Shown: positions 33,136 through 42,204 of the stretch, one piece after another
Layout of the letters: each line of letters opens with the position of its first letter
How positions within the stretch are numbered: position 1 is the first letter of the stretch
Source of the DNA: Candidatus Vallotiella hemipterorum
GTDB taxonomy: Bacteria > Pseudomonadota > Gammaproteobacteria > Burkholderiales > Burkholderiaceae
Reading direction: 5' to 3'
DNA length: 64,000 nt
Assembly (NCBI RefSeq): GCF_910593725.1
Contig: NZ_OU343031.1
Span: 868,001 to 932,000 of the forward strand
Made by a program: the position numbers and the translations under genes
Notes under the pieces: model-generated
Told to the model about the DNA's origin: nothing
What the model saw: only the letters and a program-made list of their open reading frames with translations
Databases searched by the model: none

Positions 33136-35137
33136 CTCTACTAATGTTAGTATATAGTGTTAGATTATTTACAGGATTGTTCACTTGTAGAGCTAGAGAA
33201 ATTTTATCTACGCATAATACTAAACGTCTCCAAGACTAAAATCACAATCCTTGTTGTTATAAGTGGAAACGGTTGTCCAAATCGGCTATTCTAAGAATGT
33301 ATAAACACCATCCAGTCGCTTATGGACTCTCGTATTCTCGAATCGAGATACCGGAAATATACTTAATATCGCCACGCGTGGACTGACTAACGATATCTCT
33401 ATATTGAAGGCATCTTAAGTAGTGCATACAAATACTATAGTAGTTTCTCCAGAGTAAGCTGATCTAGGAAAATAGGAATTATAGAATACTCTTTTAGAAT
33501 CCCTATCCAGTTTCTATAAACGCTAAATACCCTGGTTATTCTAACTTGGATCTAAGCGGCTTTTGTACGAAAGTTTAATCCATTTTAGGTTTTTGCTTTT
33601 TAGGTGTGCATTTAGTTTAATTGCTTGTAGTGAGGAATATTAGTTCCGGATATCAGTAAGTTTTCGGAATCATCATAGACAAAATACGCCTAATACAACC
33701 CAGAGGAACCACGTCTTTAAATCTAATGATACTTAAAAACATAATGCGTAAAGATTAGGGTTTATAAACAAGGTGTTATTTAGAACATCTAATGACAAAA
33801 ATATTGCCTTGGTATTTTATCTAATTCTTACTAATCTTCCCTGTTACAGAAAGGTCCAGAAATAGTGCTATAAATACCTTAATTTAAAAGTGTAACTTAT
33901 GGTTGAGCTGGTTACCCATATAAAGCCCAGATTAACTTCAATATAATACCACCATCAATTAAGGGACTATAAAAGATGCGATAGCTAGCAATTTAAGACA
34001 CATGTATAAGTAAAGCACTAACTTTATTATTAATATAGATCAAGTTGGTATTTCTTATTATTAAGACTAAAGTCCGGTGCGCTTTAACGGTACCATTTTA
34101 GATGGTATGTAGATGGTACTTACTCTCAAGAAGCTATACTTGAAAAATAAGGCTTACGTTTTAGTCGCCCCAACTTCATTTTACTATAAAAGTTCAACGC
34201 TGAACTATCTACAGTCGGATAGCTCTTAATAAAAGCACTGAGGGTTATTGGGCAAAGGTACTTTGAGCCCTTGCTTATAATAAATCTCGAATACGCAACT
34301 CTGAAGCTGTATCAGACGATAGGACTAGAATAGTATGGACTATGCACGCAATATGTCACATGATAATGAGCGCCTAAGAATCTATCTCAGACCTAGCAAT
34401 ACTTAATTCTTAAGACCTATCGCCTCTTCAGCATATCGCTCTACTAATACTGTGCTACTTATATAATGGCAGTTATTTTGCCTGATTACGCTGTAATCGA
34501 TAACTTGATAATACTAAAGTTTTTGCATCGTAGATAGATAAATTAATGCCCAACTTCCATATCTTACTTGTTTATATAGATAATACAAGGAAATACCGCC
34601 ATGAAAATATAAATAAAGCAAGGAAGTGAACCACATAGACGCGAATCTTGTATAGCATAGCGTCACTAATAATAAAAACTATACCTAAATCCGATAACCC
34701 AAACACAAACAAAAACGTACTTAATATTATCACCAGATCGTATTAATTATATAATCTATATTAGCTCTTTTAGACATACTACCTAACTCTTACTTTTGGC
34801 TGTTAACTCTGCTAAATGCACGCTAAAATAAAATGGCGATAGTAATTTACATCTTAATTTTATATCTTAATGCTAGCTAGATAGCACACATAGACAATGT
34901 GGCGTAATTATGCTTTTACTAGAATTGGGTTATTAATATAATGTAGCTTTATTTAGATAGTATTTGCGTTATCATAACTATGGTTTAAAATAACAAGAAA
35001 ACACATTTCGACAGCCTCTCTAGGCGAGTCTATTTTTATTAGAATTTATGCTCTGTATTATAATAGAACTTTTAGGATGTGGGGGCAGCTTAGTTTACAC
35101 TATAACCTTAAAAATAAGGAGAGTGTCTTTATCACAG

Positions 35138-35226
35138 ATAAAGTTTATTATTAAGGTAATAATCTATACCCTAAGTTATCATAGGGGTATAGCGAACTAG
35201 ATAATTACCTTAATAATAAACTTTAT
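35138..35226. repeat. Large inverted repeat (23-bp perfect arms)
   Basis: The arm 35138-35160 (begins ATAAAGTTTATT) is the exact reverse complement of 35204-35226. After one mismatch the pairing continues, giving about 28 of 29 pairs, and the loop holds a further TACCC/GGGTA pairing. The structure is isolated in the gene desert. Confidence 0.9.
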
Positions 35227-36041
35227 TGACGCGCATTAATATGTAGACGTTGTTAGTTAATATGTAAAACACTTTTACTTTATAATTTCAAAAAAGATTA
35301 AACATTATCTCTAAAATAAGAAAGAGGGTTATCAGCACCAGTCTTATTCTGGTTTAGATACTAGTCTTTCTAGTTAAAAATAACAGTATTGAGCCACCTG
35401 GTAAGTAGAGGGCTTCGGAAAACATCACGTTTATGTGCTACACTGACGATAGTCGATAGAAACCTAGTAGGTTACTTTAAATCTTAAATATTTTTACTTT
35501 TACTTATAATTAAGATCTATATATCTATATAAGGATATTATTCCACTATTTTCTATGCGTTCATATAATTTTATTCATAGAATAGTATCTATTTAACTAA
35601 TCTTAAATTGTGCGAACTTACTATATATTATAGAGTATAGACTACGTATATATATTAATTATAAATCATAAGATTTTTTAATATGATGAGTCGTAATTTA
35701 CTCACTACGTTATAAACATTAAAAAATATAATTTCAGAGAGTTCAGTTTATATCTCAGCAGACAAACGAAGCGTTTATAGTTCTTATTACGAATACAGCC
35801 AATAATTTTATGGAGGTGGAGACGCTCTTGTAAAAGTTATTTTGTTAGCACCTAAATTAATTGGCTAAGATACTGAGCCTCTAGTAGAGGATTATTCTGC
35901 TGAATTTCTAACCGACTTTGTTTGTTATTTTATTAAATAACTGTTTATATAATCTGCATCGGATAATAAATGCATAGTTCCTCCATCTAACATATTTGCG
36001 AGCTGCATACAATATTTATCTTATAACCTAGTCGTATAAGT

Positions 36042-36119
36042 AGAGATAAGCGATTTGGATAAAGTATATTAACTATTTTATCCGGTATTATCAGGCGGGT
36101 TTTATACTAGCTTATCTCT
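36042..36119. repeat. Nested inverted repeats
   Basis: Outer arms AGAGATAAGC (36042-36051) and GCTTATCTCT (36110-36119) match perfectly. Inside lies a second pair GGATAAA (36057-36063) / TTTATCC (36077-36083). No gene is adjacent. Confidence 0.75.
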
Positions 36120-37365
36120 GTAATACGGAGATTATACGAGTTTAGAAATAGAACGAAGCTTTGTTCAAGCTAGAAGCAATGTACCTGAGCACCCTACTTA
36201 AGGTGAGTGGTTATAATCGACTATAAGCCAGAGCTGCATACCTTCGCACTGGACATATATTCTCAAACTAGCAGAAGACCCCCCCTATCTTACCGACTTA
36301 TCTTCGCTCTAATTATCATATCTACCTCAAGATAGCGACATTGCATTAGCTTTATACACAAGCGGCCGCTGGTTAGTAATGTTATATCTATATCTTGGGC
36401 ACGGTCAGAGAGACACTTTATCTGACATAGTACTTCTTATAGTCGCTTCTACGCATTAAGCGCATCTCGACAGTGCCAATCTAGTTACCGCTAATAGCAA
36501 TAGCAGTAATAAAATATAAGATTAAATTATTTTGAATAGATTGCATAAATTCCCTAAAAATCCGACTAGATATTTTATAATAATTACTCGTTTAGTATAT
36601 CGGTTTTTTATCTCAAGATACGGAAATAATATTTTTATAATATAGAGCGATACCTATTAGACCTATAACTGCTTTAGAGAGGGCCTCGAACCTATATAGT
36701 CAAACTGACTGTAAGATTTGTTTAGTGTTAGAGATACATTTATTACCTAGATCGTATAATATAAGGATTATTTATATGGTAAAGCTAGGAAATCTTATCC
36801 TAAGATACAGCGGGATTTTAGAGTCATTGTAAGTTCTTGAGAGCAGAAATACTTACACCTCAAATTTGCTGGGTGAGCAGAGGCGGCATTACTGCTAATC
36901 TGACTACTGATTCGGTTTTTCTCTAGTTCTCGGCTTATTCGTAGGTTACTTATACGATATGTATTACACCTATAGTAGGTTAGGACGCATAAGAATCTAC
37001 ATAAATATGTATTATTTAGTCTGCTTAACTGGAAAAATTTTGAGAGGGCTTATATATAGCACATCCGCATATATTTAGATGGTCGTGGAAAGTAGTCTTT
37101 ATATAACAAGTATCCAATAATACATTAACAAAGACTTATGATCTGTATATTGGGAGTGATAATTCTCAAACTTTCTAAATATATCGATATAGTATTTGCC
37201 GTAGTGTTTACGTGACATTGAAATTCAATTTACTATGTGCGATTATTAGTCTTTATACGGAATATCTCCGTCGACTGCTTCTACTTTTCGTTCACTAAAG
37301 ATCGCGTGAATTTTATCGATATTTCGAGATATAGAATGCATGAAATGCTTTTTGCAACACATAGT

Positions 37366-38820
37366 CTAACTATTAATCTGTGTGCGCATAAAATCTTTAA
37401 TACGGTTAGCGTCGGCTGGTAAGACGGTAAAACGCTGGGGCAATATCTCTAGTTTGTCGAAAGCAGGCGGTCTTGGAGGATCTTGATCTAAAGCTTCCCG
37501 AATCGTATCACTAAACTTTATAGGTTGTGCGGTTTCGAGAACAATCATCGGTACTCCTGGCTCTAGATATTCTCTAGCTACCTTTACGCCATCCGCTGTA
37601 TGGGTATCGATTATTATTTGGTAGCGACGGTAGATATCGCGGATTGTTGCAATTCGATCTGTATGCGTGCTGCGACTAGATACGAAACCGAACTCGCGAA
37701 CGCGTGTAAGGTCGTCCAACGTGGATAAATCGAATCCACCTTTTGTTTCTGCGGCGCAGAACAACTGTAATACCCGACTCGAATCACGGTCTAGTAAGTC
37801 AAAAACGAAGCGCTCAAAGTTTGACGCTTTCGAGATATCCATACTTGGACTAGTTGTATGATGGATTTCAGCGGCTGAGCGCAATCGATACTTGCCAGTC
37901 CGGAAAAATTCGTTAAGCACATCGTTTTCATTGGTGGCAACCACGAGTTTTTCAATCGGCAAGCCCATCATTCTAGCAATGTGACCAGCGCATACATTGC
38001 CGAAGTTTCCTGATGGAACTGTGAAAGACACGCGCTGGTCGTTATGGTGCGTAGCATCAAAATAGCCTCGAAAATAGTAAACAATCTGCGCATTAATCCG
38101 AGCCCAGTTGATTGAGTTAACTGTACCAATTTGGTATTGCTCTCTAAATGCATGGTCGTTCGAAACTGCTTTAACAATATCTTGACAATCGTCGAACACC
38201 CCTTCTACTGCAATATTAAAGATGTTTGGATCCTGTAGACAAAACATTTGAGCGGTTTGAAATGCGCTCATCTTGCGATAAGGCGACAGCATAAATACAC
38301 GAACGCCCCGTTTGCTGCGCATTGCATATTCAGCGGAACTACCAGTATCACCCGATGTTGCGCCAAGAATATTTAATTGCTGCGCATGGCATGTCGCCAA
38401 TGCGTACTCAAATAGATTGCCAAGCAACTGCATTGCTATATCTTTAAATGCAAGGGTTGGCCCGTTAGATAACTCTAGCAGTGATAGAGACGTACCGCTT
38501 TCAATGCCTAGGGTTTTAAGGGGCGTAATACGTTTCGCGAGACTAGTATCTCGTGTATTTGAGTAAATATCGGCTCGATAAGTTCGATGAGTTAATGCTA
38601 GAAGGTCGTGAGCCGGCACATCATCGCAGAATTTTTTGAGGATCTCAAACGCTAGATCTGCATATGACAAAGTACGCCAGTGCAACAGCTCAGCGTTAGA
38701 CACGTGCGGATATCGTACCGGCATGTATAGCCCGCCATCTTTTGCAAGCCCGCCGAGTAGAATGTCAAGAAACGCATAACGCTTGCCGAGCTCGGCACTG
38801 CGCGTAGAAATATAGTTCAT
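37366..38820 (-). CDS. thrC: Threonine synthase
   Basis: PLP enzyme converting O-phosphohomoserine to threonine. 484 residues with the N-terminal MNYISTRSAELGKRYAFLDI of the enterobacterial/Burkholderia-type enzyme, the PLP lysine K126 in GPTLAFKDIAMQ, and the phosphate-binding GATSGDTGSSAEYA. ATG start behind AGAGGAC. It lies 45 bases after hom, so both form one operon from aspartate semialdehyde to threonine. Confidence 0.96.
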   Translation of the reverse strand: MNYISTRSAELGKRYAFLDILLGGLAKDGGLYMPVRYPHVSNAELLHWRTLSYADLAFEILKKFCDDVPAHDLLALTHRTYRADIYSNTRDTSLAKRITPLKTLGIESGTSLSLLELSNGPTLAFKDIAMQLLGNLFEYALATCHAQQLNILGATSGDTGSSAEYAMRSKRGVRVFMLSPYRKMSAFQTAQMFCLQDPNIFNIAVEGVFDDCQDIVKAVSNDHAFREQYQIGTVNSINWARINAQIVYYFRGYFDATHHNDQRVSFTVPSGNFGNVCAGHIARMMGLPIEKLVVATNENDVLNEFFRTGKYRLRSAAEIHHTTSPSMDISKASNFERFVFDLLDRDSSRVLQLFCAAETKGGFDLSTLDDLTRVREFGFVSSRSTHTDRIATIRDIYRRYQIIIDTHTADGVKVAREYLEPGVPMIVLETAQPIKFSDTIREALDQDPPRPPAFDKLEILPQRFTVLPADANRIKDFMRTQINS

Positions 38821-38865
38821 CTAGAATGTCCTCTAGCGCTTCGCTTATAGCTAAAGCAAGTAGCG

Positions 38866-40197
38866 TTAGTTTAATGCTTCCATACGAAGCCGGGTCACGC
38901 TCGATCGTACTGTGGATAACGCTTCGATGCGAGAAATCACCAAATTGATATTTTTCTCCAGAGTCTCGCGCGTGATTAAAATAATAATTGTTTCACTTAC
39001 CCGGCCTTCATCAAAGAACTCCGATTTTTTTTGTAGTAGCGTATCAATTGATACACCTAAGGTGGCAAGAATGCGTGTAATATCCGAAAGCACGCCTATT
39101 TGGTTTGCAACACGAAGTCGCAAGTAGTAGCTGCTAGTTACTTCGTCAATTGGCAGGATTGGCGTACTTTCTAATCGGTCTGGTTGAAATGCTAGGTGTG
39201 GTACTCGATTACTAGGGTTTACCATGCATAGCCGAGTAATATCAACTAAATCAGCAATTACGGCCGACGCCGTTGGCTCTGCACCCGCCCCTTGTCCGTA
39301 GTACAGTGTTGCCCCAACTGCATCGCCATAGACAAGGACCGCGTTCATTGCACCTTCTACGTTCGCAATTAGACGCTTAACTGGAATCAGCGTTGGATGA
39401 ACCCTCAACTCAATTCCCCGGGTAGTTCGTCGCACAATTCCAAGCAACTTAATTCGATAGCCCAGTTCCTCCGCATAACGAATATCTATTGCATGCAATT
39501 GAGTGATTCCCTCGACATAGGCACGTTCAAACTGAACTGGAACTCCAAATGCAATAGCTGCCATAATTGTAGCTTTATGTGCGGCATCAATCCCCTCGAT
39601 ATCGAATGCCGGATCCGCCTCCGCGTAGCCAAGCCGTTGAGCGTCAGCCAGTGCTGTTGCAAAATCTAATCCGCGCTCGCACATCTCAGACAAGATAAAG
39701 TTTGTAGTACCATTAATGATGCCAGCTATATACTGGATACGGTTCGCTGTCAAGCTCTCACGCAACACTTTAATGATCGGGATGCCCCCCGCCACCGCAG
39801 CTTCAAAGGCAACTATTACACCCTTAGATCGGGCTGCTTCGAATATTTCAGTTCCATGTATCGCGAGCAGTGCCTTGTTAGCTGTTACGATATGCTTGCC
39901 ACTATAGATCGCCCGTAATACTAATTCCCGGGCGATATCAGTACCACCAATCATTTCCGCAATAATCTCTAGAGATGGATTATCAACTACTGCAGTAAAG
40001 TCTGATGTCAGCTCTACTGTATCAGGCAAATCAATTAATACCTGCCTCGCTTTAACAGGGTTACGCACTGCAATTTGAGTAATTTTGATTCCACGGCCAG
40101 CCCGCCGGCTAATTTCTTCCTGGTTTCGGTGCAACACATTAAACGTGCCGCTACCGACCGTGCCAAAGCCCAACAATCCTACTTTGATCGGTTCCAT
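38866..40197 (-). CDS. hom: Homoserine dehydrogenase
   Basis: Reduces aspartate semialdehyde to homoserine, the branch to threonine and methionine. 443 residues from the chosen ATG (MEPIKVGLLGFGTVGSG). The frame extends seven codons upstream to 40218 without similarity. The NAD(P)-binding GFGTVGSG, the AGIINGTTNFIL motif and the catalytic EADPAFDIEGIDAAHK block are intact. A C-terminal ACT domain (RVANQIGVLSDITRILATL) suggests threonine feedback, as in relatives. Homoserine for methionine would be partly wasted if metC is truly lost. Confidence 0.97.
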   Translation of the reverse strand: MEPIKVGLLGFGTVGSGTFNVLHRNQEEISRRAGRGIKITQIAVRNPVKARQVLIDLPDTVELTSDFTAVVDNPSLEIIAEMIGGTDIARELVLRAIYSGKHIVTANKALLAIHGTEIFEAARSKGVIVAFEAAVAGGIPIIKVLRESLTANRIQYIAGIINGTTNFILSEMCERGLDFATALADAQRLGYAEADPAFDIEGIDAAHKATIMAAIAFGVPVQFERAYVEGITQLHAIDIRYAEELGYRIKLLGIVRRTTRGIELRVHPTLIPVKRLIANVEGAMNAVLVYGDAVGATLYYGQGAGAEPTASAVIADLVDITRLCMVNPSNRVPHLAFQPDRLESTPILPIDEVTSSYYLRLRVANQIGVLSDITRILATLGVSIDTLLQKKSEFFDEGRVSETIIILITRETLEKNINLVISRIEALSTVRSSVTRLRMEALN

Positions 40198-40525
40198 GAT
40201 CCCGCGTGTGTATGTCATAAAAAGGGCAACGCGCTCGTACGCACTTCACGCGCTTGTACGCCTGCAGTAGCTGTCCAGAAACCCTGCACTACGGCTCAGC
40301 GAATTGCTCGGGTCATGGACGTTAGGTAAAAAATTCGAGTCGACAGTAGTCTGGGATCTATCTAGTTGAATTCAGTGCCTTAAACCAGTAAACACTTGCC
40401 CCCCTATAGTAGGAGTTTCAGAATAAATTCCCAGTTATTGCATACTAGATAGGTATCTAGATTTAGTTTTTAAAAACATGTGTAGGGCTAGATTTTAGTT
40501 AATAAGCGACATACCTAGAACCGCT
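40198..40525. other. Spacer upstream of hom
   Basis: Holds the hom leader and a C6 run (40399-40404). An alaC-type aminotransferase precedes hom in the Burkholderia genomes I remember; I see no trace of it here. Confidence 0.55.
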
Positions 40526-41122
40526 CTAAGGTGAGCTTGCGCTAGTTATATAGTAGCCCCCCCCCGATCGGATCAAATCATTAATACCTCGGTAGCCGCC
40601 TAAGGCGGTCTGAGTTGCATATTGTTCCAGAACATTCTCGTGTAGTCTTGGCGACGCACGAATGATGGCATGCCCTCTATTACTAGACCACGCCATCCAG
40701 CCTGCCTGGTAGCCGCAAGACTTATAATTTTTAAACAAGCTATAAAGGATGTCTATGATTTGGTCTTTTAGCAACGCGTCGGCTGCTGTATGGATACCTC
40801 CGTCGTAGATAATCTTGTCGTAGATATTATCCGAGCATGCGGCTAGCTGGTGTTGTTGACGTGCGGGCTCGGGTATCGGTGGTAGGGGGTCATCCGAGTG
40901 CTGTAACCTAGTCAGGTGGTTAGAATTAGAGATTATCAAAAATCGTGTACTTAGCGAGATCTGCGTCTTCATACCATCCATATCTAGTAGCCAGCCACTA
41001 TATTCATCATACGGGTAGCGATCCCTGCCACCCGATATACTGACCAGTACGATCCACAACGGGCATCTAAGTCCTAGCCATAGAACGCTATCACTATTAT
41101 TTAGCTGGCCCTGCATCGCCAT
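40526..41122 (-). CDS. Unrecognised protein (198 aa) ending in a poly-C tract region
   Basis: I do not recognise this protein. ATG start with GGAG nine bases upstream and an in-frame stop 9 bases before the ATG, so the start is well supported. Visible: a hydrophobic stretch near the N-terminus (VLWLGLRCPLWIVLVSISGG), a Pro-rich segment DPLPPIPEPARQQHQ, then a more compact C-terminal half (residues 110-185) with SCGYQAGWMAW and GHAIIRAS. No confident signal peptide. The G+C content is like that of genes, not spacers. The third-last coding segment is a nine-base C tract (G9 on the coding strand, GGG GGG GGC). It may be a host-interaction protein or a fragment of a larger decayed gene. Confidence 0.55.
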   Translation of the reverse strand: MAMQGQLNNSDSVLWLGLRCPLWIVLVSISGGRDRYPYDEYSGWLLDMDGMKTQISLSTRFLIISNSNHLTRLQHSDDPLPPIPEPARQQHQLAACSDNIYDKIIYDGGIHTAADALLKDQIIDILYSLFKNYKSCGYQAGWMAWSSNRGHAIIRASPRLHENVLEQYATQTALGGYRGINDLIRSGGGYYITSASSP

Positions 41123-41199
41123 TACAATTTACTCCGACACGTCATGACTAATCTAATAAAAACATCTTTAACACCGGTCATGCTTTTTGCTGTCTACGT

Positions 41200-41523
41200 T
41201 CATGATAGGTTTTCGCACCGAGAATATAAACTTTTATCTGAATCATTTGATAATTCTAGTGGGTTTCTAACCATGTCAGTGACAATCTTGTCTGGTGTAA
41301 GCTGATTACCAATGTCTAGTTTAATAACCTGATATTCCTCTTTTTTAGGGTGCTTAACCTTGTTTAAAGGAGACTTACGTATGTCATAACAGATATTTGC
41401 TGGCTTCTTTGATTTTATGATGTGCCTCACAGCCAACGCCTCGGTCAAGCAGATCGAGATTACGTTGAAACGCAAGTATTTACCGGGTGTGTCCGGTGCC
41501 TGCTCAGGGACGGACACAAGCAT
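41200..41523 (-). CDS. Unrecognised protein (107 aa)
   Basis: Not recognised. It precedes the 198-residue ORF on the same strand by 77 bases. Lys/Asp-rich C-terminal half (KSKKPANICYDIRKS, VKHPKKEEYQVIKLDIGN) with no transmembrane segment. The ribosome-binding site (AGGG) is weak. The frame stays open for 12 codons upstream of the ATG to a TAG (DYILQPAKPARV), so this could be the 3' part of a longer, now interrupted gene. Composition is gene-like. Confidence 0.45.
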   Translation of the reverse strand: MLVSVPEQAPDTPGKYLRFNVISICLTEALAVRHIIKSKKPANICYDIRKSPLNKVKHPKKEEYQVIKLDIGNQLTPDKIVTDMVRNPLELSNDSDKSLYSRCENLS

Positions 41524-41723
41524 AACCCTAGCGGGCTTAGCAGGCTGTAATATGTAATCCTAGCGGATTTTGGCGCAGCCCGAAATGCCGTAACCCGTAC
41601 CACGTACCACGGAACTTGCCTAGTTCGAGCAAGTCTCTTTTATTATCTCATAATTCGCACTAATCGTCTTGTTTGCTATATGTAGCAAACAACTTTAAAC
41701 ATTACACACATATAAACATTACA

Positions 41724-42137
41724 TTGAAATTACACTTAGATTCCACTAGCGGCATGAATACTGTGACTGGTTACGGCGATAACTATGTTGATGTGAATCG
41801 ACAACGCTACGATCATAGCATTTTCATCTTCCCTCAAAAGCCGGTTATGCCGTGGCCAGTATCTTCATTCGATATGCTTACGCCGGAGAATTTTGATATG
41901 CTCGTTACATTTTCTGGCGAATGTAGAATTGAAGTTGTGATTTTCGGAACTAGCGCACGGCCTCGCTTTGTGCATCCGAGAATGACCGGTACTCTAGCAT
42001 TCCATCATATCGGTATAGAGTCCATGAGTTTCCATGCTGCGTGTCGCACCTACAATATCCTTGTGATAGAGGAGCGTAAGGTCGCTCTTGCGCTGCTAAT
42101 CGAAAAACCATTAGTCGGTCACTCGACCACGCCATAA
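41724..42137 (+). CDS. Mth938-like domain protein (DUF498)
   Basis: Small soluble protein of the Mth938/NDUFAF3 fold family; the molecular function is unknown in bacteria. I choose a TTG start (LKLHLDSTSGMNTVTGYG), which matches the family N-terminus and gives 137 residues. The frame is open to 41673. Conserved features: the SIFIFP strand, WPV, LTPENFDML, VVIFGTSARPRFVHP, and the C-terminal AACRTYNILVIEERKVALAL. It precedes arnT, as in Burkholderia relatives. No SD is visible. Confidence 0.88.
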   Translation: MKLHLDSTSGMNTVTGYGDNYVDVNRQRYDHSIFIFPQKPVMPWPVSSFDMLTPENFDMLVTFSGECRIEVVIFGTSARPRFVHPRMTGTLAFHHIGIESMSFHAACRTYNILVIEERKVALALLIEKPLVGHSTTP

Positions 42138-42204
42138 TACTTGATTAGCAAATGTACTTAAATGCACTCTTACTATTACGCAATACACCGAACATGGATG
42201 ATTA

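Larger units (their letters stand above)
32969..37365. other. 4.4-kb gene desert
   Basis: No intact gene on either strand; the only open frames are short and without domains. In Burkholderia relatives I would expect scpB next to rluB and moeA/moaD/moaE after thrC, but I could not align remnants of either. Visible structure: GC hairpins at 32994-33016 and 33101-33135, a large stem-loop at 35138-35226, nested inverted repeats at 36042-36119, and a C7 run at 36279-36285. Confidence 0.7.

Noticed and set aside
36661-36740. tRNA-Tyr-like stretch (AGAGAGGGCC...ACTGTAAGATT) and GGTTCGAGGCC on the other strand
   Set aside because: No matching acceptor stem, T-arm or D-arm can be folded on either strand.
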